Source: Chryseobacterium camelliae (GTDB taxonomy: Bacteria > Bacteroidota > Bacteroidia > Flavobacteriales > Weeksellaceae). From it: a DNA stretch of 64,000 nucleotides. The notes below the pieces were generated by a model, which did not search any database, was not told where the DNA came from, and saw only the letters and a list, made by a program, of their open reading frames with translations. The position numbers and the translations under genes were made by a program. How positions within the stretch are numbered: position 1 is the stretch's first letter; every line of letters begins with the position of its first letter. Positions 49,663-58,711 of the stretch are shown piece after piece. The stretch covers positions 3,906,001 to 3,970,000 of the forward strand of contig NZ_CP022986.1 of the NCBI RefSeq assembly GCF_002770595.1. Direction: 5' to 3'.

Positions 49663-52125
49663 TTAACGGTCGAAAGCGTTGAATTTTATTTTTATCCCGA
49701 AATTGTCGCTGAATTCCGAGGTCCGGTAATAGCCAAGCCGGTAGGAGAACCCAATCCCGAAATTGCTTCCTAAAAACCGGTTCCAGATCAGCCCTGCTTC
49801 CTGGTAATAATGATCCAGGACCATAAACTCGAATTTCTGGTGATCGCTGCTGTTCCTGAAATTCCCTATGGCAGACTGGTATTCTACATCAATGCTGGAA
49901 TACCGTGTGCCCAGAGTCTTAAATTTGAAGGGAAGCGACTGTGAAAGGCGGATCGCCGCAAATGTATCGGTGTAGAACGTTCCTGCCGGCATGGTCGTGA
50001 ATCCCAGGTTGGTAGGGCTGCCGATATTGGAATACCAATGGTTGTTATTGCGGTCCGTCTGTCCTGCAATTTCAAAGTTTTTCCAGATCGGTGCCGTGCC
50101 GGAAGAGAGCCCCCCGAAAAGCTTGATATTGGTTAATCCCGCCGGAGTGCGGAACTGGTGGATCAGCAGGGCATCCAGACGGCTGTAATTCAGGTCGCCG
50201 CCAAAGGTTTTCATCCCTTTTTCAAAATTCACATACACCTGCGGATAGCCTTTCTCGAAAGTGAATTTTCCGCTCGGGGTCATGATGTTTTTGTCATTCG
50301 GGGCAAACTTCAGGGAAAGGGTAGTGCTGAAATTATCGAAACGATTACCCATGTCTTTATACTCATAATCAAAAAGGGCCTGCTGTTTCTCTTTGTTTAC
50401 GGCAATCTTCATGCTCAGGGAATTGGAAAGGTCATATAAAAACGAAGCTCCCCATTTCTGATTTTTATAAAATGCTCCGTTATGGATGTCAATATTGATA
50501 TCCGACAGCTTCATCGGGAGATCCCACATCGCATTGCTGAACCTTCCTGCGGCAAATACATCATCTACATAATCAATCCTGAATACGGATGTCCTTTTAT
50601 CTGACAGCTTTACATCGAGTCCTAATCCGTATTTGAATCGGCTGTCTTTAAAGCCATAACCGAAATATGCATCCGGAGACCAGGTCTTGCTGAACTTTTC
50701 ATTGAGTTTTACGCCTGCTCCCAGACGCAGTCCCTGAACCTGGTCGTAGCTGTAAAATTTGGTGATGTCAAAATCGATCATTTTGTACCGTATATTTCCC
50801 CGCAGCAGCTGGGTGAGGAAGCTCAGTTTCTTTTCAAACTGGTGCTTTTCCACAAACTGGTCTATTTTAGTGTAGGTAGCACTTTCACGTTCCGTAAGGC
50901 TGTCCGTCCTGTACTGATTCAGCTGGCTTCCGTCCGAACTTTTCACTTCAAGGGAATACCCTTTGAAATCCGATGGTTTTACCTCCTCGTTCAGCTGGAA
51001 ACCGAAGAACCGGTTCTTTACATACAGGTAATTTCCGAATGACTTCTTATTGAATTTTGGCTTTTCGCCTGCTTTGGTACTGTCCTTTTTGGAGGTTTCA
51101 TAGGTCTGGTCGCCCATTTTTACCTTGATGTCCTCATAATCCAGGAACCATTTATTGTCTATAGACTTCCATACGGAGACAATATTGCCTTCATTGAGTT
51201 TCTTACTGGTACTTTCAAACTTTTTCAGGGCAAAGCTTGAGGCATCCACATATATTTTACCGTTGAATTTCCTCGGGTTCTGTTTTTTCTTGTTGGTGAT
51301 TTCCTTGAATTTGATCACATAGGTTTTCCTGCCCTCCAGTTGTATGGTATCCGAGAGGTAGAAATTGAAAAGGTCCCGGTTTTCAGGCCTCAGCTGGCGG
51401 GGTATCCGCTCGAGATTGGAAATGTTGATGGCCAGTGCCTCGTAAATGGGATTCTTGAAGCCTGACATCCGGTTGTCTATGATATTGGTCTTTTCACCGA
51501 ATTTTCTGGAGTATTTGTATTCCGTTGCTTTTTCCCACAGGAACATCTGGCTGGCCGCAGCGGCATTAATGAAGTCTTCCGCAAGCAGGGAATCCTTTTT
51601 TTCTTTGTCTTTCTGTTTGAATTTCCTGTCTTCGGCCCTGGAAAGCGAGTCTTTGCGGGTCGCAATAAAATCCTTGAAGGTATCCACAGAATCTTTATCT
51701 ACATCAATAGACAGTTTGCTGTAAGCTTTAAATGTATAGGACTCCAGGGATTTAGGTGAATTTTCTTTAGCTCTTTTATTCAGTTCATCCAGGATTCTCA
51801 ATGCTCTTGGATCGCTTTTGTCATTAATGATCACCCGTTCGATATTATCCCTTTTTTCGGATAGGGGAACCAAAGCGATCTCGACTGTTTTCTTGACGTC
51901 TGCTGTCGCATCTTCAAAATTGCTGGTCAGGATCTCTACTTTCCTGCATTTTGTTTTAACGGATAAAAAACCCTGCTCATTGGTTTTCCCGAGCAGCTGA
52001 TCATCACAGTATACCGCTGCATTGGCCACCGGCTGCCTACTGGCCCTGTTGAGCACCCGGAATTGGGTCTGGCTGAATACCGCCGCACTGAACAACATGA
52101 ATAATGAGCATAAAAGTTTTATCAT
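49663..52125 (-). CDS. DUF5686 family protein with carboxypeptidase-like N-domain (copy 2)
   Basis: An 820-aa protein with the same layout as the copy at 43565-45973. Signal peptide, carboxypeptidase-like domain (RQPVANAAVYCDDQLLGKTNEQG), IINDKSDPRALRILDEL, a lysine-rich charged insert at about 155-180 (RKFKQKDKEKKDSL), and a C-terminal barrel region ending FGIKIKFNAFDR. The two copies are clearly diverged, so the duplication is not recent. It has its own terminator and is separated from the PhoX-like gene by about 230 bp. Confidence 0.9.
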   Translation of the reverse strand: MIKLLCSLFMLFSAAVFSQTQFRVLNRASRQPVANAAVYCDDQLLGKTNEQGFLSVKTKCRKVEILTSNFEDATADVKKTVEIALVPLSEKRDNIERVIINDKSDPRALRILDELNKRAKENSPKSLESYTFKAYSKLSIDVDKDSVDTFKDFIATRKDSLSRAEDRKFKQKDKEKKDSLLAEDFINAAAASQMFLWEKATEYKYSRKFGEKTNIIDNRMSGFKNPIYEALAINISNLERIPRQLRPENRDLFNFYLSDTIQLEGRKTYVIKFKEITNKKKQNPRKFNGKIYVDASSFALKKFESTSKKLNEGNIVSVWKSIDNKWFLDYEDIKVKMGDQTYETSKKDSTKAGEKPKFNKKSFGNYLYVKNRFFGFQLNEEVKPSDFKGYSLEVKSSDGSQLNQYRTDSLTERESATYTKIDQFVEKHQFEKKLSFLTQLLRGNIRYKMIDFDITKFYSYDQVQGLRLGAGVKLNEKFSKTWSPDAYFGYGFKDSRFKYGLGLDVKLSDKRTSVFRIDYVDDVFAAGRFSNAMWDLPMKLSDINIDIHNGAFYKNQKWGASFLYDLSNSLSMKIAVNKEKQQALFDYEYKDMGNRFDNFSTTLSLKFAPNDKNIMTPSGKFTFEKGYPQVYVNFEKGMKTFGGDLNYSRLDALLIHQFRTPAGLTNIKLFGGLSSGTAPIWKNFEIAGQTDRNNNHWYSNIGSPTNLGFTTMPAGTFYTDTFAAIRLSQSLPFKFKTLGTRYSSIDVEYQSAIGNFRNSSDHQKFEFMVLDHYYQEAGLIWNRFLGSNFGIGFSYRLGYYRTSEFSDNFGIKIKFNAFDR

Positions 52126-52204
52126 TAAGTTTTTATTAATAAGACAAAACTATCAATAAGATAGTTACAAAACCCTACCTAAAAGTATAATATTTTGTTA
52201 AAAT

Positions 52205-52237
52205 GAAAATCAGCTGTACCGGTAAGATACAGCTGAT
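52205..52237 (-). terminator. alaS terminator
   Basis: ATCAGCTGTA/TACAGCTGAT, 9-nt loop, followed on the minus strand by TTTTCATTTT. Confidence 0.7.
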
Positions 52238-52299
52238 ATATAAATAATCGGTGCTTTAAATGTTAATGGCACCAGGCTTTTACTATTCTTTAAGGCAGA

Positions 52300-54903
52300 T
52301 TAAATGCCCAATGCTTTTTGATAGGCATTTTCCAGGCCGTCAAGGTTTTTACCGCCGGCTGTCGCAAAACCCGGATTTCCGCCGCCGCCGCCCTGGATTT
52401 CCCTGGCCAGGTCTTTCACGATGGCTCCTGCCTGATAGCTTGAAGCCAGGTCATCCGAAACTCCCACTGTAATCATCGGTTTCCCATCTGCATCAGAAAG
52501 GATCACCGTAACAGAAGAAGGGATTTCTTTTTTCAGCTGGAATACGATGTCCTTTACTGAACCGGCATCCAGGGACGTCTTTTTAACCAGAAGCTGCTTA
52601 TCGCCTTTTTGTTCGTAAGCGTTTTTCCAGTCTCCGATTTCTCCCTTGGCTTTTTCCTTTTTCAGGGCATCCACTTCAGATTTCAATGCCGTATTTTCTT
52701 CAATCAGCTTCTCAATCGATCGTACAATATCTTTAGATTTCAGCAGCTGGGACAGTTCAGTCACCTGTTTTTCAAGGTTTTTGAAATACTCTTCCGCTTT
52801 ATCCCCGGAAATAGCCTCAATCCTCCTGATTCCCGCAGCTGCAGAACTTTCCGAAACAATTTTGAAATGGCCGATTTCACTGGTGTTTTTCACATGGGTT
52901 CCCCCGCAAAGCTCCTTCGAGCTCCCGAACTGGATCATCCTCACGCTGTCGCCGTATTTCTCGCCGAACAAAGCCATAGCCCCTTTCTCCATGGCTTCCT
53001 TGATCGGAATGTTCCTGAATTCCTGGAGTGCAATACTTTCTTTAATCCGGGCATTCACTTTATTCTCAACCGAAGCCAGTTCTTCCTCCGTCATTTTATT
53101 GAAATGCGAAAAGTCGAAACGAAGGTAGTCCGGACCTACAAAAGACCCTTTCTGCTCTACATGGGTGCCTAAAATCTCTCTTAGCGCTTCATGCAGCAGG
53201 TGGGTAACGGAGTGGTTGGCCTGGGAATTCTTCCTGTCAGTGGTATTCACTTTAGCGTAAAAAACAGCACCCGCATCTTTCGGAAGCCCGTTGATCAGGG
53301 AAATGATCAGTCCGTTTTCCTTTTTTGTTTCCAGTACTTCAAAGCTTTCTACAGCATTTTCCAGAACTCCTTTATCGCCTATCTGGCCTCCACCTTCCGG
53401 ATAAAAAGGAGATTCGCTTAATACCACTTGGTAGAATTCACCGTCTTTGTTTTCTACCTTCCTGTATCGGGTGATATAGGTTTCAGATTCAAACTGGTCA
53501 TAGCCTACAAAGTTTTCAGGTTTTTCTTCCAGCGTTACCCAGTCGTATACCTTTTGTGCAGAATCTGCTTTTGAGCGCTGCTTCTGTTCATTCAGGGCCA
53601 CTTTGAAGGCTTCTTCGTCAATGGTCAGCCCTTTCTCCTCTGCAATAATTCTTGTTAAATCATCCGGGAAGCCATAGGTGTCATATAATTCAAAGACTTC
53701 TTCAGTCGGTAAAACTTGAGTATTATTTGCGATCGTTTGCTGAATCAGCTTTTCTACCCGGATCAGTCCGTTTTCTATGGTTCTCAGGAAAGATTCTTCT
53801 TCACTTTTAATCACCTCAGACACGAGCTTGCCCTGTTTTTCAAGTTCAGGAAAGAATTGGCCCATCTGTTCCTGAAGAACAGCTACCAGCTGGTACAGGA
53901 AAGGTTCCTTCATGCCGAGGAAACGGTATGAATAGGAAATACCCCTTCTTAAAATCCTTCTGATCACATATCCTGCACCTCCGTTAGAAGGCAGCTGACC
54001 GTCGGCAATAGCAAAAGAAACCGCTCTGATGTGGTCTACCACTACACGGATGGCAATATCCTTCTCATCCTCCAGTATCCCGGTATATTTTTTCCCGGAA
54101 AGAGCTTCCACCCTGGCAATCAGTGGGGTGAAAACATCCGTATCATAATTGGAAGACTTACCCTGAAGCGCCATACAGAGACGTTCAAAGCCCATTCCCG
54201 TATCCACATGCTGGGCCGGAAGTTTTTCCAGCGTCCTGTCCGCTTTTCTGTTGAATTCCATGAATACCAGGTTCCATACTTCCACCACCTGAGGATGGTC
54301 GTTGTTCACCAGTTCCAGTCCGGAAACCTGAGCTTTTTCCTCAGGGGTCCTTAGATCCACATGGATTTCGGAACACGGTCCGCAAGGCCCGCTTTCTCCC
54401 ATTTCCCAGAAGTTGTCTTTCTTGTTTCCGTTAATGATCCGGTCTTCGGAAATATGGGATTTCCAGAAATCATAGGCATCCTGGTCCCTGTCCAGATTTT
54501 CGGAAGCGTCGCCTTCAAAAATGGTCACATACAGGTTTTCTTTAGGAATTCCATAGACTTCCGTCAGCAGTTCCCAGGCAAAAGCAATAGCATCTTTTTT
54601 AAAATAATCCCCAAAAGACCAGTTCCCCAACATTTCAAACATGGTGTGGTGGTATGTATCGCGGCCTACATCGTCCAGGTCATTGTGCTTTCCGGATACC
54701 CTGAGGCACTTCTGAGTGTCTGCAATACGGGGTGCCGTAGGCGTTTTGTAGCCCAGGAAAAAATCTTTGAACTGCGTCATTCCCGAATTGGAGAACATCA
54801 GGGTAGGGTCGTCTTTCAGTACAATTGGTGCTGAAGGGACGATCAGGTGTCCTTTGCTTTTGAAATAGTCTAAAAATTTCTGACGGATCTCTTGTGATGT
54901 CAT
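52300..54903 (-). CDS. alaS: Alanyl-tRNA synthetase
   Basis: An 867-aa enzyme that charges and proofreads tRNA-Ala. The start is the ATG at 54903 (MTSQEIRQKFLDYFKSKGH); the frame extends to 54948 across the -7 box. Class II catalytic domain: FSNSGMTQFKDFFLG, HHTMFEMLGNWSFGDYFK and GYVIRRILRRGISYSYRFLG. The editing domain has the zinc-type NHSVTHLLHEALREILGTHV and CGGTHVKNTSEIG. The C-terminal C-Ala domain ends with the glycine-rich GGGGGNPGFATAGGK. The domain order and length are normal. Confidence 0.98.
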   Translation of the reverse strand: MTSQEIRQKFLDYFKSKGHLIVPSAPIVLKDDPTLMFSNSGMTQFKDFFLGYKTPTAPRIADTQKCLRVSGKHNDLDDVGRDTYHHTMFEMLGNWSFGDYFKKDAIAFAWELLTEVYGIPKENLYVTIFEGDASENLDRDQDAYDFWKSHISEDRIINGNKKDNFWEMGESGPCGPCSEIHVDLRTPEEKAQVSGLELVNNDHPQVVEVWNLVFMEFNRKADRTLEKLPAQHVDTGMGFERLCMALQGKSSNYDTDVFTPLIARVEALSGKKYTGILEDEKDIAIRVVVDHIRAVSFAIADGQLPSNGGAGYVIRRILRRGISYSYRFLGMKEPFLYQLVAVLQEQMGQFFPELEKQGKLVSEVIKSEEESFLRTIENGLIRVEKLIQQTIANNTQVLPTEEVFELYDTYGFPDDLTRIIAEEKGLTIDEEAFKVALNEQKQRSKADSAQKVYDWVTLEEKPENFVGYDQFESETYITRYRKVENKDGEFYQVVLSESPFYPEGGGQIGDKGVLENAVESFEVLETKKENGLIISLINGLPKDAGAVFYAKVNTTDRKNSQANHSVTHLLHEALREILGTHVEQKGSFVGPDYLRFDFSHFNKMTEEELASVENKVNARIKESIALQEFRNIPIKEAMEKGAMALFGEKYGDSVRMIQFGSSKELCGGTHVKNTSEIGHFKIVSESSAAAGIRRIEAISGDKAEEYFKNLEKQVTELSQLLKSKDIVRSIEKLIEENTALKSEVDALKKEKAKGEIGDWKNAYEQKGDKQLLVKKTSLDAGSVKDIVFQLKKEIPSSVTVILSDADGKPMITVGVSDDLASSYQAGAIVKDLAREIQGGGGGNPGFATAGGKNLDGLENAYQKALGI

Positions 54904-54945
54904 AAGTTTATATTGCTTTGCTTTTGAGCGTTTTTCGATAGAATG

Positions 54946-54953
54946 CAAATTTA
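54946..54953 (-). promoter_or_regulatory. alaS -7 element
   Basis: Minus strand TAAATTTG followed by C, 42 bp before the ATG. A CCCGTA-N6-TACGGG hairpin lies just upstream (54970-54987). Confidence 0.55.
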
Positions 54954-55048
54954 AGATTTTTTATGGAAACCCGTACATAAATACGGGAAACCATAATCTC
55001 AGGTAAGGCATATCATTTGAAGCTGTTTCCCGCTTTCTGCACCCGCTG

Positions 55049-55097
55049 TTTTTCTGGTTTGGGGCGGCGGCTTTGCCGCCGCCCCAAACCAGAAAAA
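55049..55097. repeat. Long GC-rich palindrome with TTT loop
   Basis: A perfect 23-bp stem (TTTTTCTGGTTTGGGGCGGC..., completed by GGC) closed by TTT, lying between alaS and the Msr gene. The flanking bases are AGCTGTTTCCCGCTTTCTGC on the left and AGGCTTCAATCGGGCTAGG on the right. I recall similar elements as dispersed intergenic repeats in this genus (not checked). Confidence 0.8.
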
Positions 55098-55362
55098 TGA
55101 GCTCAAACAGAGGCTTCAATCGGGCTAGGTGAAAGGAGCAGTTGAAAATCAGGAGATCAAAAGCATGATCGCGCTACAATACCGTCAGCCAAATTATAAA
55201 ACAGGTGAACAGAAAACCGCTGAAACTTGTTTTTCGTATATGAATACAGATGTGCGGATGTTCCGGAGCTATGATTCTGATAGACAGGATCAGTGAAAAC
55301 AGAAATAACTTTGTCGGAAATTTGCCATCTAACAAACGTGAGTCAGTGACCAAAAAATTAAA

Positions 55363-56469
55363 ATGAATAAGAAAATAAAGATGAAAAGCGTATTGATTTT
55401 TCTCGGAATATTCCTGGGAATTGCGGTATTTGCCACCAGCTGCGGAGATTCTAAAAAGAAACCTGCTGTTAAAAAAGAAAATGAGACCATTATGGACAAT
55501 AGAAATGTAAAAGAAGTGTATTTTGCGGGCGGATGTTTCTGGGGAACGGAACATTTTTTCCAGCAGGTAAGAGGGGTAGTGGGAACGGAAGTAGGGTATG
55601 CCAACGGAAATAAGGAAAACCCGACTTATGAAGAAGTAGTAAGCCATACCACAGGATTTGCTGAAACCGTGAAAGTGAAATACGACCCGGAGCAGGTAGA
55701 CCTTAAACTTCTGATTGACCTGTATTTTAAAACCATTGATCCCACCAGCCTGAATAAGCAGGGTAATGACAGGGGAGACCAGTACAGAACGGGAATTTAT
55801 TCAACAGATAAAGAAACGGAAGCTGTGGTAAAAGCTGAAGTAGCGAAGCTGGCCAGGAATTACAGCAAACCGGTACTGGTAGAAGCCATTCCGCTGAAAA
55901 ATTTCTACAGGGCAGAAGACTACCATCAGGATTACCTGGATAAAAATCCGGGCGGATACTGCCACATTGAGCCGGGATTGTTTGAAATGGCGAGAAATGC
56001 CAACCCGCCTAAAAAAACAACAAAATACCAGAAGCAGGATAAAAAAGTGCTGAAGGAGAAACTGACTGCCGAAGAGTACAACGTTACTCAGGAAAACGGT
56101 ACAGAAAGAGCATTTCAGAATAAATACTGGGATGAAAAACGAGATGGTATTTATGTGGACATTACAACAGGAGAGCCGCTATTCGTCTCTACGGATAAAT
56201 TTGAATCAGGCTGCGGATGGCCGAGTTTCTCAAAACCGATTACCAAAAAACTGGTCGAAGAAAAGCTGGACAGATCCCATGGAATGACAAGGGTTGAGGT
56301 AAGAAGCAAAACCGGGGATGCGCATCTGGGCCACGTATTCAACGACGGACCTACGGATAAAGGCGGATTGAGATACTGCATTAACAGTGCATCGCTGAAA
56401 TTCATCCCGAAAGAAGAGATGGAAAAACAGGGATACGGAGATTATATAACATTACTGGATAAGAAGTAA
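55363..56469 (+). CDS. msrAB: MsrA-MsrB fusion methionine sulfoxide reductase, lipoprotein
   Basis: A 368-aa two-enzyme fusion that repairs oxidised methionine (S and R forms) in envelope proteins. Signal with lipobox Cys 27 (VFATSC) followed by a lysine-rich linker. MsrA domain (about 48-205): GGCFWGTEHFF with catalytic Cys 58, EVVSHTTGFAE, GDQYRTGIY. MsrB domain (about 225-360): FESGCGWPSFSKPI, HLGHVFNDGP and RYCINSASLKF with catalytic Cys 339. The paired CxxC zinc sites of many MsrB proteins are not apparent. The start could also be Met 7. A possible -7 box, TAACTTTG, lies at 55306-55313. Confidence 0.95.
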   Translation: MNKKIKMKSVLIFLGIFLGIAVFATSCGDSKKKPAVKKENETIMDNRNVKEVYFAGGCFWGTEHFFQQVRGVVGTEVGYANGNKENPTYEEVVSHTTGFAETVKVKYDPEQVDLKLLIDLYFKTIDPTSLNKQGNDRGDQYRTGIYSTDKETEAVVKAEVAKLARNYSKPVLVEAIPLKNFYRAEDYHQDYLDKNPGGYCHIEPGLFEMARNANPPKKTTKYQKQDKKVLKEKLTAEEYNVTQENGTERAFQNKYWDEKRDGIYVDITTGEPLFVSTDKFESGCGWPSFSKPITKKLVEEKLDRSHGMTRVEVRSKTGDAHLGHVFNDGPTDKGGLRYCINSASLKFIPKEEMEKQGYGDYITLLDKK

Positions 56470-57094
56470 AGTGAAGAGGGGGCTGCCGAAAGGCGGCCTT
56501 TTTTATTTCTGCCGGAGCAGGAAACGAAAAAAGAATATAATTCCCTTCTTTAGTCACATTGGATATGAATTCATTAAATCTATTAGAAATGCTTGGCGTA
56601 CCTTTTTCCCAAGTTATAATAGTATCATTATATAGCAAAGATTCGGATTCTTTTTCTCCTTCTGAAGTATTTTTATAAATTACCGGAACCAGAAAATTAC
56701 CTGTTTTTTCGATATCAAGAGCATAATTTTCATGTTTTGCAATTGCCATATCGTTAATCAGCGAAGCAAAATCTCCGTAAGTGTTAGTACTGTCTAAAAT
56801 AAAAGCTATGGCAGTATTCTTCTTATTCCTTTTCTGAAGTTTTTTAAGTTCGGAAACATAGTAACCTGAATTCTTTTTTCCTTCACCAGGACTCACTGGA
56901 ATTTGTTTAAAATCGCATGTTCTTAAAGGTTCCAGTAACATAGCCGGATCAGATCCTTTTTTAAGTTTGGGCGGAATGCCAAAATCCATGACTACAATTT
57001 TGGGTTCATTCATTTTTTTGTTTCCATAATACCAGAACAGTAATGGAATAAGCAAAGCACTGATTAAACCGGGTACATAATATATTCTTCTCAT
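56402..57094 (-). CDS. ExbD-like membrane protein, probably with altered C-terminus
   Basis: A 230-aa frame paralogous to the gene just upstream. It shares the N-terminal anchor IYYVPGLISALLIPLLFWYYGN, YYVSELKKLQ.RN and the periplasmic segment AFILDSTNTYGDFASLINDMAIAKHENYALDIEKT, which resembles the ExbD/TolR periplasmic fold. The paralogue ends in a second membrane helix (YYVLFGFLFFLNISML). Here, after NYILF, the frame runs through the Msr terminator and 68 bp antisense into msrAB. A one-base slip in the A6/T6 run at 56527-56532 would instead give NYILFRFLLRQK and a stop at 56505-56503. So the gene is truncated or frameshifted. It overlaps its upstream neighbour by 4 bp. Confidence 0.6.
   Translation of the reverse strand: MRRIYYVPGLISALLIPLLFWYYGNKKMNEPKIVVMDFGIPPKLKKGSDPAMLLEPLRTCDFKQIPVSPGEGKKNSGYYVSELKKLQKRNKKNTAIAFILDSTNTYGDFASLINDMAIAKHENYALDIEKTGNFLVPVIYKNTSEGEKESESLLYNDTIITWEKGTPSISNRFNEFISNVTKEGNYILFSFPAPAEIKKAAFRQPPLHFTSYPVMLYNLRIPVFPSLLSG
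56481..56506 (+). terminator. msrAB terminator
   Basis: GGCTGCC, GAAA loop, GGCGGCC (one G-U pair), followed by TTTTTT. Confidence 0.8.
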
Positions 57095-57723
57095 ATTAGC
57101 TTTCTTTTCAATTGGATGTTCTCCTGAATGCTGAGCATTGAAATATTCAGAAAAAATAAAAACCCAAACAGGACGTAATATGCCTGTTGAGGAAGATATT
57201 GGATAAATGATTCAGGCCTGAAAATATGTAAAACAGGTTTTTCCGGCGTGAATTCACCGCCTACTACACAGCCACCATATCTTTCAGACCTGTGAGGATC
57301 TTTGTATTCATGGACAGCAAAAAAATGATTCGTTTTTTCAACGTCCACTCCATAGGTATCCTGCTTCGCTAACTTCATGGCATCAATTAAAGCAATGAAA
57401 TCCTGATACGTATTGTCGTCATTAATCACAAATTCAATCCCCGTTTCTTTTTCATTCCTGGCCTGGAGTTTTTTTAATTCTGAAACATAATACGGCTGGT
57501 TTTGTAAAGCGGTGTTCGGTTTTACTGTGATTTTCTTATACTTCCATTTGCGGTACGGCTCAAAAGTATTGAGCTGATTTTCCATTCCCTTTTTAACTTT
57601 TGCCGGAAGCCCAAGATCAATCACACTATATTGCGGATGAACCCTTTGGTTTCCATAATACCAGAACAACAGCGGAATAAGCAAAGCACTGATCAGCCCG
57701 GGTACATAATAGATCTTTTTCAT
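57091..57723 (-). CDS. ExbD-like membrane protein with two helices
   Basis: A 210-aa protein. It has an N-terminal membrane helix (ISALLIPLLFWYYGN), a periplasmic or extracytoplasmic domain with YYVSELKKLQARNEKETGIEFVI and DDNTYQDFIALIDAMKLAKQDTYGVDVEK (like the ExbD/TolR fold), and a C-terminal helix (QAYYVLFGFLFFLNISM) with a basic tail. I use the ATG at 57723, matching the paralogue's start; ATGs at 57732 and 57750 are alternatives. A -7-like TACCTTTA is at 57739-57746. The ATG of the next gene overlaps its stop. No ExbB/TolQ partner is seen, so a transport role is unproven. Confidence 0.7.
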   Translation of the reverse strand: MKKIYYVPGLISALLIPLLFWYYGNQRVHPQYSVIDLGLPAKVKKGMENQLNTFEPYRKWKYKKITVKPNTALQNQPYYVSELKKLQARNEKETGIEFVINDDNTYQDFIALIDAMKLAKQDTYGVDVEKTNHFFAVHEYKDPHRSERYGGCVVGGEFTPEKPVLHIFRPESFIQYLPQQAYYVLFGFLFFLNISMLSIQENIQLKRKLI

Positions 57724-57807
57724 CGTCTTCATTTTTGATAAAGGTAACAAAAAATTTCATCCGCCAATGATGTACAGGCTTTTGAATATCATTTGAAACC
57801 AGACCAT

Positions 57808-57836
57808 TAAAAAAAGTGGCCCGATCCGGGCCACTT
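57808..57836 (-). terminator. Terminator of the ABC exporter operon
   Basis: AGTGGCCCG, ATC loop, CGGGCCACT, followed on the minus strand by TTTTTTTAA. Confidence 0.8.
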
Positions 57837-57865
57837 CCTGTATCTTGATAAAGGTATTGGTATAA

Positions 57866-58711
57866 TTACCAGTCTCTTTTTTTCAGAATCCAGTACGAAG
57901 CAAAAATAAAGATGGCACACCATACCAGGCAGGCAATAAGGCTCTCAACAGGGTAGTGGAATTCATATTTCATACCCAGCAGTTTAGCAGCATTCAGCCT
58001 TACCATCGGATTCGGGATCAGGCTGGACATACTTTCCAGAGGGAAAAGTTTGGAAATGAAAAAATCATTCTGTAACACATGGTTTCTCTGTACTTCATTA
58101 AGACCGCGTATTTTCTGGAATTTTTCTATGGCTAACAGAATAGCTTCTGCAATCCATAATACAAAAAAAGCAAGGAAAACAAATACTGATTTTCTTAACA
58201 GAACCGAAAGGAACATCAGGAAACAGAAAAAAGTAAAGAGCTTCACAAAATAGTTTCCGATAAAAAACATCTCTGCAAAGACCTTATCGGATTCTGTGGT
58301 ATTGGAATACTGATATCCTAAAAACAGCGTAATACCAAAGACGATCAGTGTAGAAATAATGGTAAAAACAGCAATGGTCAGCAGCTTTGACGTAATAAAT
58401 TCCTCCCTGCTCAATCCGTCGATGGTGTTCTGCTTGAACATCCTGTTACTGAATTCCTGGCAGATGGAAAACACGATGATGAGGCCGAGGAAGATTTTCA
58501 GCAAAGCCACAATCCAGGTGGTGAAGTTCCAGATCTCAGGGAAATTGTAGATTCCCTGCTCCTTAAGATTCACTTTCCCTCCGAAAAGATCGAAATCTAC
58601 CAGTCCGATGAACAGAAATACGATCAGTATCGCAAAGTACAGGATGCTGAAAACCTTAAAAGGTTTATAAGCCAGGTTTTTATAGTATTCGAGTTTTAAT
58701 AGTTTAAGCAT
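57866..58711 (-). CDS. ABC-2 type transporter permease
   Basis: A 281-aa membrane protein with about six helices: VFSILYFAILIVFLFIGLVD, WIVALLKIFLGLIIVFSICQEF, LLTIAVFTIISTLIVFGITLF, FVKLFTFFCFLMFLSVLL, VFVFLAFFVLWIAEAILLAI, and LIACLVWCAIFIFASYWIL. It has the usual ABC-2 block EFSNRMFKQNTIDGLSREEFITSKL after helix 2. It overlaps the end of the ATPase gene by 8 bp. The substrate is unknown; related systems export drugs, lipids or peptides, or serve in gliding (GldF-like). Confidence 0.88.
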   Translation of the reverse strand: MLKLLKLEYYKNLAYKPFKVFSILYFAILIVFLFIGLVDFDLFGGKVNLKEQGIYNFPEIWNFTTWIVALLKIFLGLIIVFSICQEFSNRMFKQNTIDGLSREEFITSKLLTIAVFTIISTLIVFGITLFLGYQYSNTTESDKVFAEMFFIGNYFVKLFTFFCFLMFLSVLLRKSVFVFLAFFVLWIAEAILLAIEKFQKIRGLNEVQRNHVLQNDFFISKLFPLESMSSLIPNPMVRLNAAKLLGMKYEFHYPVESLIACLVWCAIFIFASYWILKKRDW

